From Bromus sterilis (lineage: Eukaryota > Streptophyta > Magnoliopsida > Poales > Poaceae), in assembly GCA_950022295.1 (NCBI GenBank), contig OX465596.1, forward strand, positions 220,007,501 through 220,071,500: a DNA stretch of 64,000 nucleotides, written 5' to 3'. The translations under genes were made by a program, and so were the position numbers. The notes under the pieces are model-generated. The model did no database searches and had not been told where the DNA came from. It was given only the letters and a program-made list of their open reading frames with translations. Of this stretch, positions 1 to 12,273 are shown in pieces. The stretch's first letter is position 1, and each line of letters begins with the position of its first letter.

Positions 1-2003
1 TTCTGATGTGTTTGGGCAATTCCATTTAAATGGAGTATATTGCAAATTGAATTGTAAATTCAAACTCCAATTTGAATTCAAACTTAGTCAAGTTACATGT
101 GACATTGTTTGATCAATTTGAATCATTTTTCAAATGTGTATGATATGCCTCTGATGTGTGGTTGAAATGTAACAAGTTTCCATGTTCCAAGTTGCAAAAT
201 CATTTGAATTAAATTTGAATAAATTCCAAATAAATCAAATGACATATGCTACCGGTCCCAATTTAAATTCAACTCAAAAAAAGTTGAAAGTTGCATATTT
301 GGATAGTTTATTTTCTCCTGATCATTTTTCATATATTATTTGTCCAATTTGGGGTTGATATGAATTTTCTATGAATTTCCAAAGTTTGGGCTATTTTCTG
401 GATTTTCTGGAATTTCTTTAATTCTTTTCAATTTCTGGAAAACTCTTTATTGCGTCAGCATGACTTCATGCTGGCGTCAGGGGGGGGGGCTGACAGGTGG
501 GCCAGGGTTGTCAGTGGGAGGGTTAAATTAACCCGGTTAGTTAAACTAACCAGGGGGTTAGTTAGTGGCCTTGGGCCCACGGGTCAGTGTCAATAGGGGG
601 GGATTAGTGCTTAACTAAGCACGGGTTAAGGCTAACCCACCGGCGGCTTGATGCCGGTGGCCTGGCCACGGCGGCGCACACGGGGACGGCGGCGCAGTCG
701 ACCAAATCGAACGGGGAGAGCTGCGTTGGGATCCTGGGGTCGTCGCGCGTCCACTGGAGGTCGCAGCATGAGCGGGGGGGGGGGTGAAGGAGGCGACGAC
801 AGGGACCTCGTCGGCGGCAACCGTGATATGGCGACGACGAAGACGGTGCTGTAGTGGCCCAACTCGAGCGTGCGCTAGTGCAAAAGAACCAAGTGGACGT
901 CAGGAGCACGATGGGCAGGCCGGGATGGACGAAAAAGCACGGGAGCGAGCTTAACGTCGTCCATGGCGGCGAGCTCGCTCGGCTCCCATGGCGGACGTTG
1001 CTAGAGGACACAAACGAGGGCGTACCCAGAGGGTTTTCGAACTACAGCTCACCAGGAACTCGACTAGGGTAGCAGCTCGGTCGGGGAGGGCTCGACGGCG
1101 GAGTAATTGGACCGCGACGCACGGCGGCCGGAGCGGAAGACGATGAAGCGCACGTCAGCTACAAGGCATCCCGGGGCGATTCCTTCTGCGACTTGGCGTA
1201 GACGACGACGGCGAAGACGATGGACACATTCTCGGCGGCTATCTCGAGCTCGGGCTACGAGTTTCCATGGCCATGGTCGGCGATGCTCTCGGGACTCTTC
1301 GCGGGAGAGCTAGGGAGAGACGCAGAGGGGTTGGGAGGAGGGGGAAAGGACATACGGCTCGTCCAGCAGCGGCGTGGCACATCTAGGAGCTTCGGGAGGG
1401 CAGGTGGAGGCTGGGGAGAGCAAGGCGTGCTCGGCTGGCTCGGTGGCATTCCACCGAGCAGCTTGGAGGCGCGGGGAGGTAGAAGACAAGGGAGGAGTCC
1501 AGGTGGGCTGGACTGGGCCAGAAGAGGTGGGCCTCGCCTAGGCGCCAGGTAAGTTTGTTGTTCTTTTCTTTTCTGTGTTCTTTTCTTTTTTTTGTTTTGT
1601 CTTGCTAAAAAAAATAGCTAGACATTTTCTAAAATGCTGCAAATTTTTATGTGGCCTCACAATAAATTAGGTTAGCCACTTATAAAATTTGAACACTTTT
1701 AAAATTCAAATAATTTGAACTTTAAATCAAATAGGGGTTTAAATTCAAATCCATGCTCCTGTTTGAATATTTGAAAAATCCATGAGTATGGGGTGGTTCC
1801 CACATCACTTGATATGTGATCATACTCATTTATAGGACTTTTCAGAAATACAAAACGAATTTTTGGAGAAACTTTTTATCTGGCCTTTTGAATTAGTTCA
1901 TCTGGGGGGTGTTCTCTCTCCCATTTTCATTTCTTCTGAAATTTTTATCATGATGCAAAGGCCTAAGCTTACCCTAGCACATACCTAACTTGGGGTTGTG
2001 ACA
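1..2003 (-). repeat. 3' LTR of element 1 (partial, about half)
   Basis: Minus-strand LTR that begins TGTCACAACCCC at 2003 and continues past the window edge. It repeats 8919-10877 with small indels and substitutions, for example a longer G run near 480-490 and some extra bases near 540. By comparison with the 4.06 kb LTRs of element 3 about half of it is present. The ORFs in its GC-rich stretch (about 600-1550) show no conserved protein. Confidence 0.92.
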
Positions 2004-5000
2004 ACTCGCCCCCACTCAAAAGAATCTCGTCCCGAGATTCAGAAGTCTGCGGGAGGAAGGAGGGGTACTCTGTACTGAGACGGTCTTTTCTTTCCCACGT
2101 GGCTTCTTTCTCTGAGTGATGAGACCACTGAACTTTCAGAAACTTGATTTTCTTTCGGCGAGTGACACGCTCTGCTGAATCAAGAACACGAACAGGGTAT
2201 TCTCGATAAGAAAGGTCATCTTGTAGATCAAGCGTTTCATGGTCGACTTCGCGGATGGGGTCCTTGAAGCAACGCCTGAGTTGTGACACATGGAATACAT
2301 CATGTACTCGGGAAAGGTGCGGGGGTAGTTCAAGTTGGTAGGCAACTTCTCCACGTTTAGCAGGAATGCGGAAAGGTCCGATGTAACGTGGGGCCAATTT
2401 GCCTTTGATACCGAATCATTGGGTTCCCTTCAGAGGAGTAACCTGGAGGTAAGCCTTCTCATCCAGATTGTAGCTCTCTTTCCTATGATGACGATCATAG
2501 TAGCTTTTCTGACGAGACTGGGCTTCTTTCAATTGATCACGCACAATGCGAACTTGCTCTTCTGGTTCCTTGATCATGTCCGGTCCAAAGAATTTTCTTT
2601 CACCGGTTTCTGACCAGTTTAGGGGTGTTCGACATCGTCGTCCATAAAGGAGTTCAAAAGGAGCCATGTTCAGACTAGATTGAAAACTATTGTTATAAGC
2701 AAATTTGGCAAATGGAAGAGACTTCTCCCAATTCTTTCCGAATAATATAACACAAGCTCTGAGCATGTCTTCCAAAATTTGGTTAACCCTTTCGACTTGA
2801 CCACTAGACTGAGGATGGAAAGCCGTACTAAAGGAGAGATGAGTTCCCATAGCACGCTGAAAGCTTCCCCAAAATCTAGAGGTGAAAAGGCTACCACGAT
2901 CAAAATTGATTTCCAAAGGAACACCGTGAAGGGATACAATTCTAGAGACATACAAGTCCGCTAACTGGCTAGCAGTTATAGACTCGCGAACCGGAAGGAA
3001 GTGAGCAACTTTTCAAAGTCGGTCAATGACCACGAAGATGGCATCATTTCCTTTCTGGGTTTTTGGAAAGCCGGTGATGAAGTCCATACCGACTTTGTCC
3101 CATTTCCACTCGGGAATAGACAAAAGGTTGAAGTGGTTTAGCAGGTCTTTGATGTTCTGCCTTAATGCGACGACAAACATCACATTCGGCAACAAATTGA
3201 GCAATGTCTCTCTTCATCCTAGTCCACCAAAATCTCTGGCATAGGTCTCGGTACATTTTTGTGCTACCGGGATGAATTGACAGGGGTGTGTCATGGGCTT
3301 CTTTGAGGATGAGTTGCCTTAGTTCCCTATTCTTAGGTACTACCAAACGATTTCCAAAGAATACCGTTCCTTTACTATCTGTGGAGAAACATTTAGCAAC
3401 TCCGCTAGCAATGTTCTCCTTGATCCGGCGTACACCTCGTGCACGTCTTTGGGCAACTATGATTTGATCCTCAAGGGTTGGTTTCGCCACCAAGTTGAAA
3501 AGAGATCCACGAGGAACAATCTCGAGATTGAGTTTTCGAAATTCCTCATGAAGAATTGGTTGATACTGTTGTAACATGAGGTTGTTACAATACGACTTAC
3601 GACTTAGTGCATCAGCCATGACATTGGCTTTGCCTGGGGTGTAAGAAATTACTACGTCATAATCTTTTATCAACTCAATCCAGCGTCTTTGCCTGAGATG
3701 AAGATCTGGCTGGGTGAAAATGTATTTGAGGCTTTGGTGGTCGGAATAGATCTCACAACGATTACCAAGGAGGTAATGTCGCCAAGTTGTTAGGGCATGA
3801 ACTACGGCAGCGAGTTCAAGGTCATGGGTAGGATAGTTCTCTTCATGTGGCCGCAACTGGCGTGAAGCATAAGCTACCACATGTCGATCTTGCAGAAGTA
3901 TGCATCCTAACCCTTGCCGTGATGCGTCACAATAGATCTCGAAATCCTTTTTGGTGTCTGGAGGTGCAAGTAGGGGTGCAGAAGTCAGTCTTATTTTTAG
4001 CTCTTGAAAGGTTTCCTCGCACTTGGGAGTCCATAGGAATTTCTTATCTTTCTTGAGGAGTTCAGTCAGTGGCTTTGCAACTTTAGAAAAGTTCTCGACG
4101 AAGCGACGGCAATAGCTGGCTAGGCCAAGAAAACTCCTAACTTGCTTAACCGATTTAGGTGGAGTCCAGTCAAGGACGGCCTGAACTCTCTCGGGATTCA
4201 CAGCAATGCCTTTGGCAGAAATCACGTGGCCTAAGTAGGTCACTTCTGGTAGCCAGAATTCACACTTGGAGAATTTAGCATACAGGCGATGCTCTTTAAG
4301 TTTCATCAATACCAGCCTTAGCTGTTCGGCATGTTCTTCTTCGTTCTTCGAGTATATAAGGATGTCATCGAGGTAAACCACGACGAACTGGTCCAAATAC
4401 TCCATGAAGATCGAGTTCATCATGCGTGAAAAAGTGGCGGGGGCATTGGTTAGACCGAAGGACACATGACGGTGAACTCGTAAAGACCATAACGTGTAGT
4501 GAAAGCCGTTTTGGGAATGTCCTCGCTTCGGATCTTGATTTGATGATAACCTAATCTCAAATCCATCTTGGAGAAGACAGAGGATCCAGCAAGTTGATCA
4601 TAAAGATCATTGATCCTGGGTAGTGGGTACTTGTTCTTTATCGTCGCTAAATTTAGCGGGCGATAGTCTACGCACATCCTTTCTGTTCCATCTTTCTTCG
4701 TTACGAACAGAACAGGGCAACCCCATGGCGATGAGCTAGGGCGGATGAAGCCTTTTTCCAAAAAAGCCTCCAGTTGGGTTTTAAGCTCAGCTAACTCATG
4801 TGGGGCCATTTTGTATGGGCGTCTAGAAATTGGTGCGGTTCCTGGGGCAAGATCCACTATGAACTCTACACATCTGTCGGGTGGCATGCCCGGCAGCTCT
4901 TCAGGAAAGACATCCGGGAAGTCACGAACCACCGGAACATCTTCAAGGTCGGGAAGGGGAAGCACATTCAAAGAATGCACCTGGGTTCTTGTTCTTGGGG

Positions 5001-5489
5001 AGGAGTAAGCTATTGTCTGGCCTGAAGGATGTGTAATTCTAACGGACTTGGCTTTACAATCAAGAAAAGCATGTTGTCTTGATAACCAATCCATACCAAG
5101 GATGACATCAATGTCGGAAGACTTGAGGGCTATGAGTGAAGCAAGGAAAACTAAACCCTCAATTGCAATTTGATTGCCATGGCTTACTCTATTAGTTTGC
5201 CACTTGGAACCAAGAGTTTGAATGATCATAGGGGTGAACATTTCATCAAAGGATACATCATGTCGAAGTGCATAAATATCCGACATGAATGAGTGAGATG
5301 CTCCTGGATCGAAAAGGACAGAAGTGGGAACAAAATTGACTGGGAGCGTACCAAGAATGATGTCAGAAGTACTATCAGTTTCCTCAGCTGAGATTTGGTT
5401 CACACGTCGAAGATTATCTGAGGTGGATGGCTTAGCGGTGGAAACCTTTGGGGGTGGTTTGGCACGAACAGTGGGGTTTCCTTTGGCAT
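1969..5489 (-). pseudogene. pol: pol of element 1: protease-RT-RNase H-integrase-chromodomain, disabled
   Basis: A chromovirus polyprotein in three frames. Protease lies near 5100-5260, but its active-site triplet reads DPG instead of DSG. RT keeps YLDD (about 4370-4385) and RNase H keeps the YCDAS and YSDHQ blocks. Integrase has the HHCC zinc finger and the D, D, E core residues (GMDFI, DRGS, VERVN). A chromodomain follows near 2050-2200 with the KVQWSHH block. Lesions are a frameshift against gag in a six-G run at 5490-5495, an extra dinucleotide near 4464 in RT, an extra base near 3124 in integrase, and TGA stops at 3013-3015 and 2416-2418. The last frame has no stop before the LTR and terminates inside it. 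Such a copy cannot make its own enzymes. Confidence 0.92.
2004..2024 (-). other. Polypurine tract of element 1
   Basis: Minus-strand purine-rich run containing GAGTGGGGGCGAG directly before the TGTCAC start of the 3' LTR. This is the expected plus-strand priming site. The same run precedes the 3' LTR of element 3. Confidence 0.8.
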
Positions 5490-6443
5490 GGGGGGAGCAT
5501 TTTGGTTGACGGGGCACTCACGAGAGTAGTGACCAGGATGGCCACATCTAAAGCAGGCTCCAAAGATAGTGCGGGGAGCTGGGTTGTTTGGTGGAGCTGG
5601 TGGATGAGGCGGCACAAGGGATGGCCTCGGTGGGTTGTTTTGGGGAAACAAACTGTTAGGAATCCAGATCATACGCTTTTGAGGGCGTGAACTGGAAGAA
5701 GGGGCAAGCTCAAGAGCATGCTTGCGAGACTTCTCGAAAACTTCATTGCCATGCTCAGCTCTAAAGGATCTGTTGACTAAATCCTCAAAGGTGGAAAATT
5801 CGATGAGGTTGAGATCATGACGGAGGATGGGGCTAAGTCCCTTACGGAACCTTGCCTGCTTTCTGGCATCGGTGGTGATCTCATCTTGGGCATAACGAGC
5901 AAGATGGTTGAATTCCCTCACATACTCATGAATGGACATCTCTCCTTGATTCAGATTGCAGAACTCTTCCTTCTTGCGCTCCATCAACTCATCCAGAATG
6001 TGGTACCCTCGAAAGGCAACACAGAACTCCTGCCAAGTCACTACGTGACCATCTGGCTGCATTGCAACATAGTTCTCCCACCACTGAAGAGCAGCACCTT
6101 CCAAGAAGTATACCGCGAAAACAACTCGGTCATCGGGAGCAACATGTGCAGTGTCAAGCTTACGCTCGATGGAACGGAGCCAATCATCAGCTTCAATGGG
6201 CTCAGAAGAACATCGGAATACCGGTGGCTTGAGGAGGATGAAGTCCTGAATGCTGACCACCACATTACGATGGTGGGCGGTATTCTGCTCGATGAGCTCC
6301 AGAAGGCGTGTCTGATCACGTCTATTCCGCTCAGCTTCCATCATGATTTCCGCCGCAGAAGGCGGGGTTGGAGGTTCATCATCATTTCGATTCCGATCAC
6401 GGTCTCGATTCCGAAGAACAGCACTACGAGTTCCACCTGACAT
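5400..6443 (-). pseudogene. gag: gag of element 1
   Basis: A 347-codon gag-like frame starting MSGGTRSAV. It has an Arg-rich N terminus, the retrotransposon gag core (WLRSIERKLD, ALQWWENY, RYAQDEI) and one CCHC zinc knuckle, CFRCGHPGHYSREC, near its C terminus. It binds and packages element RNA in relatives. The frame itself is open, but it runs out of phase with pol in a G6 run (5490-5495 on the plus strand): one more base there would join the zinc-knuckle frame to the protease frame, so the gag stop at 5400 is probably the result of slippage rather than the true end. A programmed shift cannot be ruled out from one copy, because element 3 of the same family has lost gag. Confidence 0.85.
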
Positions 6444-6910
6444 CCTGTGTGATAAAAATCAACAATCAGAACAGGTTGTATGATGGAGTCAAGGATAAAA
6501 GCATATGATTTCAGGAGGAGAAGACTATAATGCAAAGGCAATGATTCAAAGAAACCTGGAAAAATTCCGGCAGCATAACGGCTACACCGGGATGGAAAAC
6601 AAGACAACCTCGAGGAGATTGGACAGAACTTCCTCAAGGAACTCAAAACACGGAGACTCTGGACAACCACAACAATCCTACGGCTATAAGGAGGCAATCA
6701 ACAAGATGTTCTAATCAGACAGAGGTGAGCCTAGTCCTATCTTCCCGTAGAAAAGGTAAGGGTGACTCAGAACTCAGATCGATGAGGGTAAGGAGAAAAA
6801 AAGAAGCCTTACGTTGTTCCCTTATATACCCAGAGTAACTATATAACTATAGAAGGCTAGACTCGACTTTGGCCAAGGCTGATAATCCTACAGTCAGTTC
6901 TGCTCTGATA
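6444..6910 (-). other. Leader and damaged primer-binding site of element 1
   Basis: Non-coding leader between the 5' LTR and gag, matching the leader of element 3. The minus strand at 6901-6910 still reads GTATCAGAGC, the inner part of the initiator-Met tRNA primer site TGGTATCAGAGC. The first two bases of the site, the spacer and the end of the LTR are missing. Confidence 0.8.
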
Positions 6911-9900
6911 CTAAGCAGACAAGGCCAAGCACAGAACATTCTCGGAAAGCATCGAAGGTGAGGGGCATCCCATTCAGGCCAGATGATCCACTGAGATGGG
7001 TCCTCATCGTCCGCACACAAGTCTAATTGATATGGGTGGTGAACTCCCATACTCATAGACAAGTCGCCTCAACCATACTATCGATTGTATTATAACCCTT
7101 ACATAGACTTACTCCAGCCCGATCACTTAGTCGGGGTCTAGGGCGGGCTCGATCATACATCAAAGTGTGCACGAGACAGAGTCTCGAACAATCGCATCGC
7201 GATGCCCCAAGATGCACACATCTAAGGGCCACTTGGGGTATAAAAGACCGCCAGCCAGATCACAACTAAGGTCTCGAAAACCCATACTAAGACATGCATG
7301 TTATAAACATACACGCAGCACACATGTCTAGTATGAACAGCAGGTATCATTGCAATTCTCTACAATGTATACATCTTTATTAAACTCTTATAGAGTGCAC
7401 ACAGAGATCACAAGCATGTGATCCAACATTATAACAGACAAGCGGAAGCAAGTAGGTATGAGTACAGACAAGTTTAACAAATGGCTTAGAGAAGCCTTAT
7501 CTAAAAACAAGCCCTCCACGAGAGAACCAGTCGTCTGACTGGGACTACACTAGCTTGGTCTTGGTTTGAGTCTTCATTCTTCGAGCTTCAGGTAGAAGCC
7601 ACCATCGGGGTCGGAGGGTTCATCTAAAACATAGATTAAGCAAACGTGAGTACAAAATCGTACTCAGCAAGACTTACATAGGAGCTATACTACTCATGCA
7701 CATGTACCAAGGTAAAGGGAGGTGGGGTTTCACTTGCAGAAGTGCCAGCTTTGACTTGGCTAGTCCTGAACTACGAGTACCAGACTTGAGGTAAGAAGCG
7801 TACACGAGTCCACTACATTTCTTCAACCAATTACACCACTATGGTTACTTCCTCGACTTCCCCACGAGAAGCACACCATAGCACTCACGCTTATCGTGCG
7901 AGTTTTAGAAGTATCCAGTTCAAGTTGTCTAATAATCGAGCTAAGCTTTCCAAGAAGTCCTTAACCGCGGACGCGGCTATTCGAATAGTTTTGTTAACCC
8001 TGCAGGGGTGTACCGCTACACACACACACTCATCAGTTACCGCCTGGGAGTGGGACCCTTCAAGCGGGTACCGGCGAGGATGTTGCCACGACACTTCGCC
8101 CACAGCTCCGTTCTAGTCCAGAGAGTCGCCTATCTGAGGGGGATCCGTATGGAAGTCCGGCCGAGGTTCCAGTACAGCCTCAAACGATATGTGCAGGGTC
8201 CCAAGCCGGTCTTGAAAAGCCGTTCATCCACTTCGCAGACCGTGCCACAGTCCTACCAGAACTCCAAACTAATGCGACTCCTGGGGTTCGAACGGGGTGC
8301 GGTACTAGGTCGAGAGGGGTCAATGAGCCCAATGTGTGGTTGTACTCTTCTTCTTGGATCACCACACAAGAACTCGGGCTTAAGGCGGTGTTCAACGAGA
8401 AAACCCACTGTGTACTCCTACACAGCCTCTCATCGTTCACCTTGTATTAGGGTAGATTCACCAACACATTTCACTTTCATCAACACCATGTTTATCATCA
8501 TCCCGACTCACATCAAAAGCAACCTCGTTGTATCACTAAGCATGCAATAAGCAGTAACAGTTGCGGGGGCCACATGATATCAACCAACTCCTACATCTGC
8601 TAGGATTGTGGTTTGCTTACTACTGTGACAAGATGATAGGTCATGCAAAGGATATGGGTTCAACTATGCGGTAGAAACGTTATCATGGTGATCATCCTAA
8701 ACAATGCATAAGCGAGACATGAGAGGGAAGTGGGATTTTTTTGACATGATCGATGGGGGTTTGCTTGCCTTGCTGACGAGGTTTCGATAACGGTGTCTTC
8801 AACGAAGGGGGCAGCCTCCTACTCCGGTTCCACCTCTACTCGACAAACAACAAACAAGGAAGCAATATAAATAGAATGCACAAACACATGGTTGAAGGTT
8901 GAAACTTGATGTATATGTTTCTGATGTGTTTGGGAAATTGCATTTAAATGGAGTATATTGCAAATTGAATTGCAAATTCAAACTCCAATTTGAATTCAAA
9001 CTTAGTCAAGTTACATGTGACATTGTTTGATCAATTTGAATCAGTTTCAAATGTGTATGATATGCCTCTGATGTGTGGTTGAAATGTAACAAGTTTCCAT
9101 GGTCCAAGTTGCAAAATCATTTGAATTAAATTTGAATAAATTCCAAATAAATCAAATGACATATGCTACTGGTCCCAATTTAAATACAACTAAAACAAAG
9201 TTGAAAGTTGGATATTTGGATAGGTTATTTTCTCCTGATCATTTTTCATATATTATTTGTCCAATTTGGAGTTGATATGAATTTTCTATGAATTTCCAAA
9301 GTTTGGGCTATTTTCTGGATTTTCTGGAATTTCTTTAATTCTTTTCGATTTCTGGAAAAGTCTTTATTGCGTCAGCATGACTTCATGCTGGCATCAGGGG
9401 GGGCTGAGAGGTGGGCCAGGGTTGTCAGTGGGAGGGTTAAATTAAGCCGGTTAGTTAGTGGCCTTGGCCCCACGGGTCAGTGTCACTAGGGGGGGATTAG
9501 TGCTTAACTAAGCACGGGTTAAGGCTAACCCACCGGTGGCCTAGCCACGGCGGCGCACACGGGGACGGCGGCACAGTCGACCAAATCGAACGGGGAGAGC
9601 TGCGTTGTGATCCTGGGGTCGTCGCGCGTCCACTGGAGGTTGCAGCATGAGCAGGGGGGTGACGGAGGCGACGGCAGGGACCTCGTCGGCGGCAACCGTG
9701 ATATGGCGACGACAAAGACGGCGCTGCAGTGGCCCAACTCGAGCGTGCGCTAGTGCAAAAGAACCAAGTGGACCTCAGTAGCACGATGGGCAGGCCGGGA
9801 TGGACGAAAAAGCACGGGAGCGAGCTTAACGTCGTCCATGGCGGCGAGCTCGCTCGGCTCCCATGGCGGACGTCGCTAGAGGACGCAAACGAGGGCGTAC

Positions 9901-10877
9901 CCAGAGGGTTTTCGAACTACAGCTCACCAGGAACTCGACTGGGGTAGCAGCTCGGTCGGGGAGGGCTCGACGGCGGAGTAATTGGACCGCGACGCACGGC
10001 GGCCGGAGCGGAAGACAATGAAGCGCACGTCGGCTACAAGGCGTCCCGGGGCGATTCCTTCTGCGACTTGGCGTAGACGACGACGGCGAAGACGATGGAC
10101 ATGTTCTCGGCGGCTATCTCGAGCTCGGGCTACGAGTTTCCATGGCCATGGCCAGCGATGCTCTCGGGAGTCTTCGCGGGAGAGCTAGGGAGAGACGCAC
10201 AGGGGTTGGGAGGAGGGGGAAAGGACATGCGGCTCGTCCAGCAGCGGCGTGGCGCATCTAGGAGCTTCGGGAGGGCAGGTGGAGGCTGGGGAGAGCAAGG
10301 CGTGCTCGGCTGGCTCGGTGGCATTCCACCGAGCTGCTTGGAGGCGCGGGGAGGTAGAAGACAAGGGAGGAGTCCAGGTGGGCTGGACTGGGCCAGAAGA
10401 GGTGGGCCTCGCCTACGCGCCAGGTAAGTTTGTTGTTCTTTTCTTTTCTGTTTTCTTTTCTGTCTTTTGTTTTGTCTTGCTAAAAAAATAGCTAGACATT
10501 TTCTAAAATGCTACAAATTTTTATGTGGCCTCACAATAAATTAGGTTAGCCACTTATAAAATTTGAACACTTTTAAAATTCAAGTAATTTGAACATTAAA
10601 TCAAATAGGGGTTTAAATTTAAATCCATGCTCCTGTTTGAATATTTGAAAAATCCATGAGTATGGGGTGGTTCCCACATCACTTGATATGTGATCATACT
10701 CATTTATAGGACTTTTCAGAAATACAAAAGGAATTTTTGGAGAAACTTTTTATCTGGCCTTTTGAATTGATTCATCTAGGGGGTGTTCTCTCTCCCATTT
10801 TGATTTCTTTTGAAATTTTTATCATGATGCAAAGGCCTAAGCTTACCCTAGCACATACCTAACTTGGGGTTGTGACA
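6911..10877 (-). repeat. 5' LTR of element 1, inner end deleted
   Basis: Minus-strand LTR of 3967 bp that begins TGTCACAACCCC at 10877. It aligns with the element 3 LTRs except at its 3' end, where the sequence jumps from TCTGCTTA straight into the primer site; about 79 terminal LTR bases are gone. It carries the family A acidic mini-gene remnant (7574-8835) and the palindromic core near 7966-8020. Confidence 0.92.
7574..8835 (-). pseudogene. LTR mini-gene of family A, element 1 copy (broken first exon)
   Basis: Counterpart of the two-exon acidic frame seen intact in element 3. The second exon (7623 down to 7574) is fully open after a GTTTTAG acceptor, 50 bp long as in element 3, and encodes the shared FYLKLEE end followed by TGA. 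The first exon (8835 down to 8769) keeps the CAGCAAG|GCAAG donor but has an in-frame TAG and is one base longer, so this copy could not make the peptide. The conservation of exon 2 and of both splice sites is what I see; function is inference. Confidence 0.45.
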
Positions 10878-10912
10878 TCTGGGTTCATGATTGTGAACCG
10901 GTTCATGATGCG

Positions 10913-12029
10913 TTGGTGCTCCATATATCGGTTAGGCCGGTGCTACCAGCGAATGCACTCAAGGGCTTAACGTCGGAGCTTAGGATACTGCATGACCATG
11001 TCTTGTCTACGGACCAAAGTCTTCTTCGAGCCTCTGCTGGCACAGCAGGATACCCTCTTTACGCGGCTAAGGTGCCCCCAGGCTTAGACTTCAACCATAT
11101 TTGCCCCCTGACTTGATCTTTCTTCAGGTTTTTTACATCTTCGAGATGTTACACATGAGATGGGTCGATGTCACCTTCGTCCGCCTTTATGCGCTACATC
11201 TGAACTAACTGGTGAAAAAGGAGGAACTCTCACAAATCGCGGTAGCAGACCCATACTACATGTCTAAGAGCTTCTTGAATCTGGGGGACGAGGAACGCAA
11301 GGGAGCTGAGAAGTACATCACAAAATTCATGTTGGACAATAAGGACAAGGAGATTATTCTTCTGTCGTATCATCCCACGTAAGTGATTCGTAAGACACTT
11401 TATTAACGCATCCAGCTGTTACTTCGCACTACGCATATGGATGTTAATTTGTTGTTAACTTATTTTACACAGTGAGCATTGCATCCTTATCTTATTATTG
11501 CCGCAAGTATCCCACGCACTCTATTTGGACTCAACCAAGAACAAGGAGAAGAAGACTATACCCACATCAAAAAAGTTCCCGATAGAGTTATGTTCACCTT
11601 CGGAAACACGGGTGGCTACATCAGAGTCCCCAAAAGGAGACAAGGCATTGCATGTTTCGGCCATAATACTAACTTCTGCTGCCTCCAGCAACCGACAACA
11701 AGTGAGAAGGATGAATTCTATGTCATCCATCGTATGAATGAGTTCAGAAGGATCAACAAATTCTTAGAATGAAAACTGGATCTGATAGAAAATGTCATCG
11801 ACTGGGCCACTAACCTAGAAAGCACGAAGGATGATGCTCTCAGACTTGATTTCTACCGCATCCAAAATTCGCTCGCGACGATCATCATGAAATATGTCGT
11901 CGAGAAGGATGGCATGTTCTACGCGTGGCCACAGTACCATGAATCCGTCGACACATGCAGATATTGGAAGGGTCAAGACCCAAATCCTTTCACAAAGCAA
12001 GGTTGCGTCCTTCCGGATATTCGAAAGTG
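10913..12029 (+). pseudogene. CACTA-borne C48 (Ulp1-like) peptidase-like gene, decayed
   Basis: Fragments in order: ASAGTAGYPLYAAKVP (about 11030), DLIFLQVFYIFEMLH, TFVRLYALHL, VADPYYMSKSF (about 11250), then a Ulp1-like core LLSYHPTEHC / LYLDS (about 11365-11540), a glycine-rich block FTFGNTGGYI, QQP (about 11690) and MKYVVEKDGMFYAWPQYHES (about 11890-11950). A 94-bp intron (11379-11472, GTAAGT to ACACAG) interrupts the core in frame. The usual catalytic His and Asp are in place, but the position of the catalytic Cys after QQP reads Asp (SEKDEFYV). Lesions: frameshift near 11103, TAA at 11206, frameshift near 11548 and TGA at 11770. It is related to the SUMO-protease-like proteins of plant transposons; substrate unknown. 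Confidence 0.72.
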
Positions 12030-12273
12030 ATGATTGATGATGACGAGATTGTCTGTTTTGTGTGGAGAAAAACTTTGAATTTCTCTACGATCAAACTTTG
12101 TGATTTAATTGGTTATTTTACACTTTTGTCGCGCTTTTATTTGGGTACGGTGAACTTTGTTATGTTTTACTATGTGGTCGCTTGTATTTGATAACATTTT
12201 AACTCTTTTATTCATGTTGCTTTGTTATATTATATCATTGATATATTTTGAGTTTTTTCTAACATATAGATCG

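Larger units (their letters stand above)
1..10877 (-). mobile_element. Element 1: Ty3/gypsy chromovirus, family A, left end outside window
   Basis: A long-LTR gypsy retrotransposon on the minus strand. The order read right to left is 5' LTR (6911-10877), damaged primer site, leader, gag, pol (protease, RT, RNase H, integrase, chromodomain), purine tract and the start of the 3' LTR (2003 down to 1). The left 2003 bases repeat 8919-10877, which defines the LTR pair. The C-terminal chromodomain after integrase places it in the Del/Tekay type of chromoviruses. Its right flank is CACTA sequence; the left flank is outside the window, so no target duplication can be tested (the right-hand five bases are TCTGG). 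Same family as element 3. Confidence 0.93.

Noticed and set aside
5400..5517. Programmed gag-pol frameshift in element 1
   Set aside because: The frames meet at a six-G run and one extra base would fuse them; other family copies here lack this region, so a simple slip is the plainer reading.
8008..8550. 180-codon ORF in the element 1 LTR
   Set aside because: It lies in the proposed LTR intron, covers the palindromic core, and is not open in the element 3 LTRs.
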